Shown: positions 33,862 through 46,779 of the stretch, piece after piece | How the letters are laid out: each line of letters begins with the position of its first letter | Position numbering within the stretch: position 1 is the stretch's first letter | From: Propionibacterium sp. | Lineage (GTDB): Bacteria > Actinomycetota > Actinomycetes > Propionibacteriales > Propionibacteriaceae | Direction: 5' to 3' | Length of the DNA: 64,000 nucleotides | NCBI GenBank assembly: GCA_012517405.1 | Contig: JAAYVB010000013.1 | Location: forward strand, 1-64,000 | Program-made: the position numbers and the translations under genes | The notes under the pieces: model-generated | Seen by the model: only the letters and a program-made list of their open reading frames with translations | Databases searched by the model: none | What the model was told of the DNA's origin: nothing

Positions 33862-34379
33862 TTGAATCTCGTGGTATGGACGAGGTCGACGAACTGGTGG
33901 CAGCCTGGCGCCGCGAGCGTCCCGATCTTGATCTCGAGCCGATGCAGGTATGGTCGCGGATCGCCCGGCTCGCGCAGCTGCTCAGCGCCGTCCGGGCGGA
34001 GGCATTCGAAGTCCAGGATCTGCAGATCTGGGAGTTCGACGTGCTCGCCGCGCTGCGCCGCGCGGGGGAGTCGTGCCGGCTGGCGCCCGGCCAGCTGATC
34101 GCGCAGACCCACGTCACCTCCGGCACCATGACCAACCGCGTCGACCGGCTGTGTGCCCGCGGCCTGGTGACCCGGATGGCCAATCCGCACGACGGCCGCG
34201 GGGTTCTCGTCCAGCTCACGCCGCAGGGTCGCGAGAAGGTGGACGCGGCGCTGGCCGATCTGGTGACCGCCGAAGCCGGCCTGGTGTCGGCGCTCAGCCC
34301 GGCCGATCGGGAACACCTGGCCACGACCCTGCGCGCGCTGCTGCTCGCCACCCCGCAGCAGACTGTCAACCGGCGCTAG
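33858..34379 (+). CDS. MarR-family transcriptional regulator
   Basis: This is a 173-residue winged-helix regulator. Helices (LQIWEFDVLAALRRAG) lead into a recognition region (LIAQTHVTSGTMTNRVDRLCARGLVTR), a wing (NPHDGRGVLVQLTPQG) and C-terminal dimerisation helices. It is coupled to ispE by GTGA, though an internal ATG (33876) may be the true start. Its target is unknown. A MarR-style palindrome stands before the VOC gene at 18.4 kb, but no link between the two is shown. Confidence 0.88.
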   Translation: MIESRGMDEVDELVAAWRRERPDLDLEPMQVWSRIARLAQLLSAVRAEAFEVQDLQIWEFDVLAALRRAGESCRLAPGQLIAQTHVTSGTMTNRVDRLCARGLVTRMANPHDGRGVLVQLTPQGREKVDAALADLVTAEAGLVSALSPADREHLATTLRALLLATPQQTVNRR

Positions 34380-35128
34380 CCGGCCTCGTCCCCGGTCTCG
34401 GGGGTGGCATCGGTGGTCGGCTTGGCGTGTTCGGCAAGGGCCTTCGCCCGCCGGTCGCGTTCCAGGCTGATCAGCCGCGGCGAGTGCTGCAGACCCGACA
34501 AGCCGTTCCAGATCAGATTCACAAGCTGCGCGGCCAGCTCCTCCTTGGGCGGCTGCCGGATATCCAGCCACGACTGACCGGCCGAAGCGACCATGCCGAC
34601 CAAGCCCTGCGCGAACACCATGCCCAGTTCGGTCTTGTACCCGCGGCGGGCCAGCGGCAGCACCAAGATGTCGGCGACGCGGGCGGTGATGTCCGACAGG
34701 ATGGACGCGAAGGTCGGGCTCGTGTCGGCCACCGACGTCGTCTTGGCCGAGGCCATCGACGAATCCCGGGCGATGATCCGGAAACCGTCCGGGCAGGCGT
34801 CGATGTAGTCGAGCAGCGCCAGCGTGCCCCGCTCGACGATCTCCCGGTAGCTGGCATTCGGCGTAGCCAGCGCATCTTGTATCGCGGTCTCCAGGGCCCG
34901 CACCTCGCGGTCGACCACCACCGCGTAGAGGCCCTCCTTGCCGCCGAAATGCTCGTAGACGACCGGCTTGCTGACCTCGGCGTGCGCGGCGATCTCCTCG
35001 ACGCTGGTGCCGTCGAATCCGCGCTCGGCGAACAGGCCGCGGGCGATCATGATGAGTTGCTCGCGGCGCTCCGCGCTGCTCATCCGCCTACGGCCGCGGC
35101 GCGCACGCTGCGAATCGGCCGGGCTCAT
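34376..35128 (-). CDS. TetR-family transcriptional regulator
   Basis: This is a 250-residue regulator. The N-terminal HTH runs RREQLIMIARGLFAERGFDGTSVEEIAAHAEVSKPVVYEHFGGKEGLY, of which the central VSKPVVYEHF is the recognition part. The C-terminal ligand domain is all-helical. It converges with the MarR gene, and the two stops overlap by four bases (34376-34379). The ligand is unknown. This TetR class sits next to glmU/prs in several actinobacteria, where it may regulate distant lipid genes; that is background knowledge and not visible here. Confidence 0.88.
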   Translation of the reverse strand: MSPADSQRARRGRRRMSSAERREQLIMIARGLFAERGFDGTSVEEIAAHAEVSKPVVYEHFGGKEGLYAVVVDREVRALETAIQDALATPNASYREIVERGTLALLDYIDACPDGFRIIARDSSMASAKTTSVADTSPTFASILSDITARVADILVLPLARRGYKTELGMVFAQGLVGMVASAGQSWLDIRQPPKEELAAQLVNLIWNGLSGLQHSPRLISLERDRRAKALAEHAKPTTDATPETGDEAG

Positions 35129-35229
35129 GAGTCCAGTCTTTCACAGCCGATGATGACCCCAGCCGAGGCCGTTGTGCATCACAGAGGTCCCAAGCCGTAG
35201 AGTGGTGTCGATCACGCGCCAGTGATCGT

Positions 35230-35308
35230 TCCCCGGTTGGTCTGCCGGCAGGGCCCGCCTGACTTTGAATCAGGATTAGCGACGCAGGTTCGACTCCTGC
35301 CCGGGGAG
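35230..35308 (+). tRNA. tRNA-Gln (anticodon TTG)
   Basis: The acceptor stem TCCCCGG (35230-35236) pairs with CCGGGGA (35301-35307), discriminator G. The anticodon stem CCTGA/TCAGG encloses loop CTTTGAA with TTG at 35265-35267. The T arm is GCAGG-TTCGACT-CCTGC. CCA is not encoded. It lies upstream of glmU, the common actinobacterial location. Confidence 0.93.
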
Positions 35309-35339
35309 CGAACAAGGCGCACCGTGTGAAGGAGATTCG

Positions 35340-36839
35340 GTGAGCACTACTCCAGCTCCGGCCCCCGTGGCGGCAGTCATCGTCCTCGCGGCGGGCGGTG
35401 GCACCCGTATGAAGTCCAAGAGCTCCAAACTGCTGCATCCGGTCGCCGGACGCGCCATGCTCAGCTACGCGCTCGACGCCGCTCAGACACTGCACCCCGG
35501 CAAACTCGTCGTCGTCGTCGGACACCTGCGCGAGCAGGTGGAGGCGCTTCTCAACGAGAACTACCCGCAGGTGACCATCGTCGAACAGCCGGTCCGCAAC
35601 GGCACCGGAGGCGCGGTGGCCTGCGGCATGTCGGTGCTCGGCGAGGTCAGCCGCGAGGTGGTGGTGACCTACGGTGACGTCCCGATGCTGACCGGCGAGA
35701 CTCTGGCAGCTCTGGTCAAGGCACACCGCGAAGGTGGTAATGCCTGCACGGTGCTGACCGCGGTGGTGCCCGACCCGACCGGCTACGGACGCATCGTCCG
35801 TGAGCGTGGCCAGGTCGCCCGCATCATCGAGCACCGCGACGCCAGCGACGCCGAACGGCTCATCCGCGAGATCAACTCGGGCATCTACGTCTTCGACGGC
35901 CAGGTGCTGCGTGAGGGACTGGCCAGCCTGACCACCGACAACGAGCAGGGCGAGCTCTACCTCACCGACGTTCTCGAATACGCCCGCAAGCACGATCGCA
36001 ACGTCGGCGCCTACGTGACCGACGACATCTGGCAGACCGAGGGCGTCAACGACCGCGTCCAGCTGGCGCGCATGAACGCCGAAGTCAACCGCCGGATCTT
36101 GGAGCGCTGGATGCTCGACGGTGTGACCGTCGTCGACCCGGCCACCACCTGGATCGAGGCCGACGTCGATCTGGAGGCCGACGTCACCATCTTGCCGAAC
36201 ACCCAGCTGCTGGGCGCCACCTCGGTGGCCACCGGCGCGGTCATCGGGCCCGATACGACCCTACGCGACGTCGAGGTGGGCGAGAACGCCCACGTCATCC
36301 GCACCCACGGTGAGCTGTCGGTGATCAATGCGGACGCCGAAGTCGGCCCGTTCGCGCGGCTGCGTCCGGGCACCGTGCTCGGTGCGCACGGCAAGATCGG
36401 CACCTTCGTCGAGACCAAGAACGCGCAGATCGGTGACGGCTCGAAGGTGCCGCATCTGACTTACTGCGGTGACGCCTTCATCGGCGAGGGCGTCAATGTG
36501 GGCGCCGGCACGATCTTCGCCAACTACGACGGCACCCACAAGTCGCCTACTCATCTGGGTGATTACGTCTTCATTGGGTCGAATACGGTGCTGGTGGCGC
36601 CGGTCGATATCGGAGACGGCGCCTTCGTCGCCGCCGGTTCGACGATCGTCGACGACGTGCCCGCTGGTGCGCTGGCGGTAGCGCGCGGACACGAGCACAT
36701 CTCGACCGATTGGGTGCATCGCAAACGTGCGGGGTCGGCTGCCTCCGACGCCGCCATCGATTCGGATGGGGAGATTCACCCCATGGTTGCCGAGGCCCGC
36801 GCCAGGCTGCGCGAGGAAAACCAGGAGGACGATCAGTGA
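35340..36839 (+). CDS. glmU: Bifunctional GlmU: GlcNAc-1-P uridylyltransferase / GlcN-1-P acetyltransferase
   Basis: This is a 499-residue protein. The N-terminal Rossmann-like domain opens VIVLAAGGGTRMKS, then TYGDVPMLTGETL. The C-terminal left-handed beta helix is built of hexapeptide repeats (for example IGDGSKVPHLTYCGDA, GVNVGAGTIFANYDG). It makes UDP-GlcNAc for peptidoglycan in the cytoplasm. The GTG at 35340 has GAAGGAG upstream. It is coupled to prs by GTGA and is possibly read from the tRNA-Gln promoter. Confidence 0.95.
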   Translation: MSTTPAPAPVAAVIVLAAGGGTRMKSKSSKLLHPVAGRAMLSYALDAAQTLHPGKLVVVVGHLREQVEALLNENYPQVTIVEQPVRNGTGGAVACGMSVLGEVSREVVVTYGDVPMLTGETLAALVKAHREGGNACTVLTAVVPDPTGYGRIVRERGQVARIIEHRDASDAERLIREINSGIYVFDGQVLREGLASLTTDNEQGELYLTDVLEYARKHDRNVGAYVTDDIWQTEGVNDRVQLARMNAEVNRRILERWMLDGVTVVDPATTWIEADVDLEADVTILPNTQLLGATSVATGAVIGPDTTLRDVEVGENAHVIRTHGELSVINADAEVGPFARLRPGTVLGAHGKIGTFVETKNAQIGDGSKVPHLTYCGDAFIGEGVNVGAGTIFANYDGTHKSPTHLGDYVFIGSNTVLVAPVDIGDGAFVAAGSTIVDDVPAGALAVARGHEHISTDWVHRKRAGSAASDAAIDSDGEIHPMVAEARARLREENQEDDQ

Positions 36840-37822
36840 GCGGTGTTAAGCGCCCGACGGACAAACACCTGATGCTCTTCACCGGGCGAGCCAATCCTAA
36901 GCTCGCCCAATCCGTGGCCGAGATCATGGGCGTCGAACTGACGCCCAGCCGGCTGATCACCTACGCCAACTCCGAGGTCTACGTGCGCTACGAGGAATCG
37001 GTGCGCGGCTCGGACGCCTTCGTCATCCAATCGCACCCGGCTCCGGTCAATGAGTGGCTCATGGAGCAGCTGATCATGGTGGACGCGCTGAAGCGGGCGT
37101 CCGCGAAACGAATCACCGTGGTCGCTCCCTGTTACCCGTACGCACGGCAGGACAAGAAGCACCTGGGCCGCGAGCCGATCTCGGCGCGGCTGATCGCCGA
37201 TCTGTACTGGGCGGCCGGCGCCGACCGCATCATGAGCGTGGATCTGCACACCGCGCAGATTCAGGGGTTCTTCAACGGCCCTCTCGATCATCTGACCGCG
37301 CTGCCGGTGCTGGCCGATTATGTCGAGCGCAAATACGACAGTTCCAAGATGACCATCGTTAGCCCGGACGCCGGGCGCGTCCGGCTGGCCGATACCTGGA
37401 GTGACCGGCTGCGTGCGCCGCTGGCGATCATCCACAAGCGCCACGACCCGACGGTCGCCAACCTGGTGAAGGTGCACGAGGTCGTCGGTGATGTCGCCGG
37501 GCGTACCTGCCTGCTGGTGGACGACATGGTCGACACCGCCGGAACCATCTGCCAGGCGGCCGGAGCACTCTTCGAACACGGCGCTGACAAGGTCATCGTC
37601 GCCGCCACGCATGCGATCCTGTCGGGTCCGGCGGCCGAGCGGCTGAACTCGCAGCCCTTCGAGGAGATCATCTTCACCAACACCTTGCCGATCCCCCCGG
37701 GCGTCCATGTCGAGAAGGCGACCGTGCTGTCGGTGGCGCCTCTGCTGGCCCAGGCGATTCACGAAGTCTTCGAGGACGGTTCGGTCGCCAGCCTGTTCAA
37801 CGGGGGCACGCAGTACTGCTAG
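36836..37822 (+). CDS. prs: Ribose-phosphate pyrophosphokinase
   Basis: This is a 328-residue PRPP synthetase. It has YANSEVYVRYEESVRG, the ATP loop PYARQDKKHLGREPISARL, SVDLHTAQIQGFF, and the PRPP-binding motif CLLVDDMVDTAGTI. The GTG start lies in the glmU stop with AGGAGGA upstream. PRPP feeds nucleotide, His and Trp synthesis. The glmU-prs pairing is conserved in many bacteria. A hairpin follows after 18 bases. Confidence 0.95.
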   Translation: MSGVKRPTDKHLMLFTGRANPKLAQSVAEIMGVELTPSRLITYANSEVYVRYEESVRGSDAFVIQSHPAPVNEWLMEQLIMVDALKRASAKRITVVAPCYPYARQDKKHLGREPISARLIADLYWAAGADRIMSVDLHTAQIQGFFNGPLDHLTALPVLADYVERKYDSSKMTIVSPDAGRVRLADTWSDRLRAPLAIIHKRHDPTVANLVKVHEVVGDVAGRTCLLVDDMVDTAGTICQAAGALFEHGADKVIVAATHAILSGPAAERLNSQPFEEIIFTNTLPIPPGVHVEKATVLSVAPLLAQAIHEVFEDGSVASLFNGGTQYC

Positions 37823-37840
37823 CCGCTGCGAGGCCTGCTG

Positions 37841-37871
37841 ATCGGACGTGCTCCTTGCGGGCGCGTCCGAT
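37841..37871 (+). terminator. Hairpin terminator after prs
   Basis: ATCGGACGTG pairs with CGCGTCCGAT (one wobble) around an 11-base loop, followed by GCTGTTTGC. It ends the glmU-prs unit before the rplY promoter. Confidence 0.6.
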
Positions 37872-37930
37872 GCTGTTTGCGGGCGAGCTGCCTGGATGCC
37901 GGCGATTCGTCCCAACCGGCGGTGCTGAGG

Positions 37931-38059
37931 TAAGATCAGCAAGCTACTTGGCGAGGGGTGAGCGATTGCGAACCCGTGATCGACTGGTTGGCGGTATTCG
38001 ATGCCGCATCCTCCTCCCGCTGAGCCCATGAGTTCGCAATTGGAGTTGAGGGGTTACAC
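37931..38059 (+). promoter_or_regulatory. Promoter and structured 5' leader of rplY
   Basis: A TAAGAT -10 box at 37931-37936 predicts transcription from about 37944, leaving a leader of about 115 nt. The leader contains a nine-base inverted repeat, ATTGCGAAC (37965-37973) with GTTCGCAAT (38032-38040). It encloses a second stem GCGGTAT-TCG-ATGCCGC. GAGGGG then precedes the ATG. This could be an autoregulatory mRNA site for L25, which itself binds 5S rRNA. It does not match a leader I can name. Confidence 0.5.
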
Positions 38060-38686
38060 ATGGTCGAGATGATCAAGCTGAATGCGGAAGCCCGCGAGGA
38101 GTTCGGCAAGGGCGCCGCCCGCCGGATTCGCCGTGCGCACAAGATTCCCGCCGTCATGTATGTCAATGGTGGCGAGCCGAAGCACATCACCTTGCCGGGC
38201 CACGAGTCGATGCTGGCTCTGCGCCAGGCCAACGCGCTGCTGAGCATTCAGCTGCCCGACGGCACCGAGCAGCTGGCGCTGCCGAAGCAGGTGCAGCGTC
38301 ACCCGGTGACCAACAACCTCGAGCATGTCGACCTGCTGATGGTCTTCCGTGGCGAGCGCGTCACCGTGCAGATCCCGGTGATCATCACCGGTGAGCCCGA
38401 GGGTGAAGTCCTGATCAACACCGAGCGCACCGAGATCACCGTCAAGGCCGAGGCCACCAACATTCCCGCGCACATCGCGGTCTCCATCGCGGGCCTGGAC
38501 GTCGGCGCCCAGATCCTCGTCGGCGACGTCGTGCTGCCCGACGATGTCGAACTCGACGACGATGCCGAGGCCCTGGTCGTCAGCATCAACGCGGCCGCCT
38601 CGGTTGAGGACATGCTCGAGACCGCCGAGGGTGAAGAGGCTCCTGCTGAAGAGGAAGAGCCTGTCGAGGGTGACACCGAGGAGTGA
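38060..38686 (+). CDS. rplY: 50S ribosomal protein L25/general stress protein Ctc
   Basis: This is a 208-residue two-domain CTC form. The N-terminal 5S rRNA-binding L25 domain runs EFGKGAARRIRRAHKIPAVMY to about residue 90. The beta-rich C-terminal TL5 domain carries DVGAQILVGDVVLPDDV. A strongly acidic tail (EEAPAEEEEPVEGDTEE) follows. GAGGGG lies 7 nt before the ATG. The stop overlaps pth (GTGA), the usual ctc-pth pairing. Confidence 0.94.
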   Translation: MVEMIKLNAEAREEFGKGAARRIRRAHKIPAVMYVNGGEPKHITLPGHESMLALRQANALLSIQLPDGTEQLALPKQVQRHPVTNNLEHVDLLMVFRGERVTVQIPVIITGEPEGEVLINTERTEITVKAEATNIPAHIAVSIAGLDVGAQILVGDVVLPDDVELDDDAEALVVSINAAASVEDMLETAEGEEAPAEEEEPVEGDTEE

Positions 38687-39276
38687 GCACCTGGCTGCTC
38701 GCGGGGCTGGGTAACCCCGGCCCCGAATATGAGCGCACCCGGCACAACGTCGGTTTCATGATTGCGGACGAGCTCGCCCGGCGTGCCCGGGCGAGCTTTT
38801 CCGCGCCGCGCGGCATGCGGGCCTCGGTGGCCGAGACGGTCATCTCGGCGGCCGGGGTCGGGGTGCCGCCGGGTGAGCGCCTGGTGCTGGTCAAGCCAAA
38901 GACGTTCATGAACGAATCCGGGCAGGCGGTCGGCAAGCTGGTGGCGTTCTACAAGCTGGCTGCCGATCACGTGGTCATCGTCCACGACGAGATCGACCTG
39001 GACTTCGGCCAGCTGCGCATCAAGTTCGGCGGCGGCGACAACGGCCACAACGGGCTGAAGTCGGTGCGGGCCCATCTGCATACCGGCGACTTCTATCGCG
39101 TCCGCTTCGGTGTCGGACGCCCGACCGGCCACCACGCGGCCGCCGATCACGTGCTCGCCACCTTCCCGAAGGCCATGCGCGAAGATCTGGCAGTCGAGGT
39201 GCAGCGCGCCGCTGACGCCTGCGAATCCCTCATCACGCAGGGTCTGGCCGCGACGCAGAACCGCTTCAACAGCTGA
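38683..39276 (+). CDS. pth: Peptidyl-tRNA hydrolase
   Basis: This 197-residue enzyme has LLAGLGNPGPEYERTRHNVGF with catalytic His21, PKTFMNESGQAV, VVIVHDEIDLDFG and GGGDNGHNGLKS. It recycles tRNA from peptidyl-tRNA that drops off ribosomes. The GTG at 38683 overlaps the rplY stop. Confidence 0.95.
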   Translation: MSTWLLAGLGNPGPEYERTRHNVGFMIADELARRARASFSAPRGMRASVAETVISAAGVGVPPGERLVLVKPKTFMNESGQAVGKLVAFYKLAADHVVIVHDEIDLDFGQLRIKFGGGDNGHNGLKSVRAHLHTGDFYRVRFGVGRPTGHHAAADHVLATFPKAMREDLAVEVQRAADACESLITQGLAATQNRFNS

Positions 39277-39291
39277 TTTCGGACGCGCGGC

Positions 39292-39297
39292 TAATCT
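39292..39297 (+). promoter_or_regulatory. Leaderless -10 box for mfd
   Basis: TAATCT is followed by six bases and the GTG at 39304, with no Shine-Dalgarno. mfd may thus be transcribed separately from pth. Confidence 0.5.
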
Positions 39298-39303
39298 GGA
39301 CCG

Positions 39304-42834
<3,531 letters not shown>

Positions 42835-42844
42835 ACTCAGTTCC

Positions 42845-43366
42845 GTGAATTCTTCAAAGAAGCTCCTGGTGGGAGCAGCGCTGGGGGTCTTCGGAGCGGC
42901 AGCGCTGTCTGGGTGTTCACCCGCGTCCGGCACTGCAGCCCTGGTCAACGGTGTCGCCATCCCCGATTCGCGGGTTACGGCGTTCTCCGAGGGTTGCTCA
43001 GCGGTGCTGCAGGACACCCAGCTGGCTCAAAGCCCCAACGAGCTGCGATCGCAGATGGTGACGTGGGCGGTGCTCGACGAGATGAGTCGCCAGAAGGCCG
43101 CCCAGATGGACGACCCGCCCACCGACACTCAGTTGCGTGACTATGTCGAGCAGGCGGGGCTGAACATCCTGCTGACCGACGATCGGTGCGCCGAGGCGGC
43201 CCGCGGTGTCGCCCGGCACGACCTGATTGCGTTGGGCCTGGGGGCGAACACCGAGCCGTACTTCGGGGGTTACACCGTTGAGCTCAACCCGCGCTACGGC
43301 AGCTGGGACGCAACCAACCTCGACGTATCGGGGTCGGGATCGTTGTCGGAGATCGCGAACTCTTGA
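42845..43366 (+). CDS. Lipoprotein with SurA-N-like domain
   Basis: This is a 173-residue exported protein. The signal peptide ends in lipobox LSGC (Cys24). The segment ALVNGVAIPDSRVTAF and the helices after it resemble the SurA/PrsA N-terminal chaperone fold, but no parvulin domain follows. A short lipoprotein of this type commonly stands between mfd and mazG in actinobacteria; its function is unproven. The GTG at 42845 is preceded by a leaderless -10 box. The stop overlaps mazG (TTGA). Confidence 0.8.
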   Translation: MNSSKKLLVGAALGVFGAAALSGCSPASGTAALVNGVAIPDSRVTAFSEGCSAVLQDTQLAQSPNELRSQMVTWAVLDEMSRQKAAQMDDPPTDTQLRDYVEQAGLNILLTDDRCAEAARGVARHDLIALGLGANTEPYFGGYTVELNPRYGSWDATNLDVSGSGSLSEIANS

Positions 43367-43995
43367 GTGAGCTGCTGCGGCTGTCCGAGGTGATGCAGCG
43401 ATTGCGGGCCGAATGCCCGTGGGACGCCCAGCAGAGCCACCGCAGCCTGGTCAAACACCTGATCGAGGAGGCCGCCGAGGTCACCGAGGCGATCGAGGCC
43501 GATCCGGTCTCGGACGCCGACCTGTGCGAAGAACTCGGCGACCTGCTCATGCAGGTCTACTTTCACGCCGAGATCGCCCGCACCGAGCAGCGTTTCGACA
43601 TCGAGGACGTGGCCCGCGGCATCTGCGACAAGCTCGTCGCCCGGCACCCGTGGGTTTTCGACGGCGCCGCCGATCCGGACGACATCGACGGCGTGTGGGA
43701 GCAGGCCAAGCAGGCCGAGAAGCAGCGGGCCAGTGCGCTGGAAGGCATCCCCGAGCCGCTGAACACGCTGGCCAAGGCGGGGAAGGTGGTCTCCCGCAGC
43801 CGAGCAGTGCATGTCGACGTCGCCATGGCCGACGAACCGATCACCGCCGACGAGGTGGGACGCCAGATCCTGGCGCTGGTCCAACGCGCCCAGGCCAGCG
43901 GCGTGGACGCCGACCAAGCCACCCGCGACGCACTACGCGTCCTCGAATACCAGGTGCGTGACAGCGAGTTGCACGCGCGCGGGTCAGATTCGTGA
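43363..43995 (+). CDS. mazG: MazG-family nucleoside triphosphate pyrophosphohydrolase
   Basis: This is a 210-residue protein. The all-helical MazG core begins LRAECPWDAQQSHRSLVKHLIEEAAEVTEAI, with the metal-binding EEAAE and the later EELGDLLMQVYFH (E-x-x-D) pattern. It hydrolyses NTPs/dNTPs to monophosphates, a house-cleaning role. The TTG start lies in the lipoprotein stop codon. The C-terminal half is shorter than that of E. coli MazG. Confidence 0.92.
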   Translation: MSELLRLSEVMQRLRAECPWDAQQSHRSLVKHLIEEAAEVTEAIEADPVSDADLCEELGDLLMQVYFHAEIARTEQRFDIEDVARGICDKLVARHPWVFDGAADPDDIDGVWEQAKQAEKQRASALEGIPEPLNTLAKAGKVVSRSRAVHVDVAMADEPITADEVGRQILALVQRAQASGVDADQATRDALRVLEYQVRDSELHARGSDS

Positions 43996-44052
43996 TGCAG
44001 CCGATACGCTAAGAACTGGACCAAAGAATCCAATCTGTGAACGAAAGGGTAG

Positions 44053-45348
<1,296 letters not shown>

Positions 45349-45388
45349 ACACCGGTCGCGCTGAGTGACTGACAGCTGATCCACAGGG

Positions 45389-45424
45389 GCGGCCCCCGCG
45401 TTTCGCGTGGGGGCCGCTCCGTTT
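45389..45424 (+). terminator. Strong hairpin terminator after eno
   Basis: GCGGCCCCC (45389-45397) pairs with GGGGGCCGC (45409-45417), extended by GCG/CGC across a two-base bulge with a TTT loop, then TCCGTTTGTG. Confidence 0.8.
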
Positions 45425-45550
45425 GTGTCCGATGATGGAATAACTTTGGGATTCGGCCGGCGCATGGCTGCAACTGCTGCGCTGGTCGGTGCGTCCGGCA
45501 GCAAACGTACGGCTTGAAATGTCCGGCATGGAACGTCCGGCAGGAAAGGG

Positions 45551-46237
45551 GTGTGGCGGGTGGAACCCGGCAGGGCTGATCGTCGGGCGGCGTCGCGTCC
45601 GAGTGGACGTGCTGGCACCGCCGATACCCCGAGCGTACGGACAGCCTCACGCCCGGTGCAGCGGGGCAACGGGTCGTCGTCCAAGACCCATGCAGCCTCG
45701 GATTCATCCGCAGCAGCGCCCGGACCTGAAACCGAGAGCAGCGCCGCGCACGACCATTCCGTCAGCGGCGTCGTGCTGCGGCTGCGCAACGGACTTCGGG
45801 TCACTCAGCGGGCCATCATCTTGGTGCTGGTGCTGATCGTCCTGCTCATCAGCTACGCAACGACCTTGCGGGTCTACTTCAATCAGCAGCGTGAGACTGC
45901 CGAGGCCAAACAGCAGATCGCCGAGCATCAGCAGTCGATCGCCGATCTGACCGATGAGATCAAGCGCTGGCAAGATCCGGAGTACGTCAAGACCCAGGCC
46001 CGGGAGCGCCTCGGCTGGGTGCTGCCCGGCGAGATCGGCTTTCAGGTGGTCGGTCCCGACAACGAGCCGTATGCCGGGGGCAGCCGGATCGGCGCGGCGC
46101 AGCTGCCCGAGGGTGAGTACGCGAAGACCTGGTGGGATCGGATGTGGGGCAGTGTCGCCACCGCCGACGATCCGGAGCCGGTCGACAAGGGTGAGACGGG
46201 GCCGGTGGTGACCGCCGACGGAACCGAAGGGCCCTAG
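45551..46237 (+). CDS. DivIC/FtsB-family septum formation initiator
   Basis: This is a 228-residue protein. A long Ser/Pro/Arg-rich cytoplasmic N terminus (about 85 residues) is followed by one transmembrane helix (AIILVLVLIVLLISYATTL) and a short extracytoplasmic coiled coil (QQRETAEAKQQIAEHQQSIADLTDEI, about residues 110-135). The conserved ARERLGWVLPGEIGF motif comes next. DivIC/FtsB bridges FtsL and FtsQ in the divisome. The eno-divIC-DUF501-ppx order is typical of actinobacteria. The GTG at 45551 follows AAAGGGG. The upstream 200 bases hold the eno terminator and three copies of GTCCGGCA (45493, 45521, 45535). Confidence 0.88.
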   Translation: MWRVEPGRADRRAASRPSGRAGTADTPSVRTASRPVQRGNGSSSKTHAASDSSAAAPGPETESSAAHDHSVSGVVLRLRNGLRVTQRAIILVLVLIVLLISYATTLRVYFNQQRETAEAKQQIAEHQQSIADLTDEIKRWQDPEYVKTQARERLGWVLPGEIGFQVVGPDNEPYAGGSRIGAAQLPEGEYAKTWWDRMWGSVATADDPEPVDKGETGPVVTADGTEGP

Positions 46238-46242
46238 CTCGC

Positions 46243-46779
46243 GTGGCCGCCTACCAGACCTTCACCGATGCGGACGCGGAGTTCGCCCAAGCGCAGCTCG
46301 GCCGCCCGATGCGCGGGGTCGCCGGAGTCGCCTACCGGTGCCCGGCCGGACACCCCGGTGTGCTGGCAACCTATCCAAGGCTGCCTGGCGGACCGCCGTT
46401 TCCGACGACCTACTACCTGATCTGCCCGAACGCGGTGCTGGCCGCGTCCAGGCTGGAGGCCTCGGGAATCATGACCGAGATGACGGCCCGGCTCAGCCGC
46501 GATGCCGAGTTGGCGGAGCGCTACCGGGCTGCACATGAGGCGTACCTGGCCGACCGGGCCGTGCTGGCCCGGGAGATCGGCGACGAGGTGCCCGAGATCG
46601 CCGGGTTCAGCGCCGGCGGCATGCCGACCCGGGTGAAGTGCCTGCATGCGCTGGTCGCGCACGCCTTGGCTGCCGGACCCGGGGTGAATCCGATCGGGGA
46701 CGAGGCGCTGGCGTTGATGGGCGACTTCTGCCCGGCTTCGGGTCGGACCGACGATGAGGGAGCGAGGAACGATGGCTGA
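46243..46779 (+). CDS. DUF501-domain protein
   Basis: This is a 178-residue protein of the DUF501 family, nearly always found between divIC and ppx in actinobacteria. Conserved features are QLGRPMRGVAGVAYRCPAGHPGVL, FPTTYYLICPNAV and the GMPTRVKCLHALVAH block, whose Cys and His residues suggest a metal site. The function is unknown. The GTG at 46243 lies 5 bases after the divIC stop. The stop overlaps the ppx start. Confidence 0.88.
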   Translation: MAAYQTFTDADAEFAQAQLGRPMRGVAGVAYRCPAGHPGVLATYPRLPGGPPFPTTYYLICPNAVLAASRLEASGIMTEMTARLSRDAELAERYRAAHEAYLADRAVLAREIGDEVPEIAGFSAGGMPTRVKCLHALVAHALAAGPGVNPIGDEALALMGDFCPASGRTDDEGARNDG

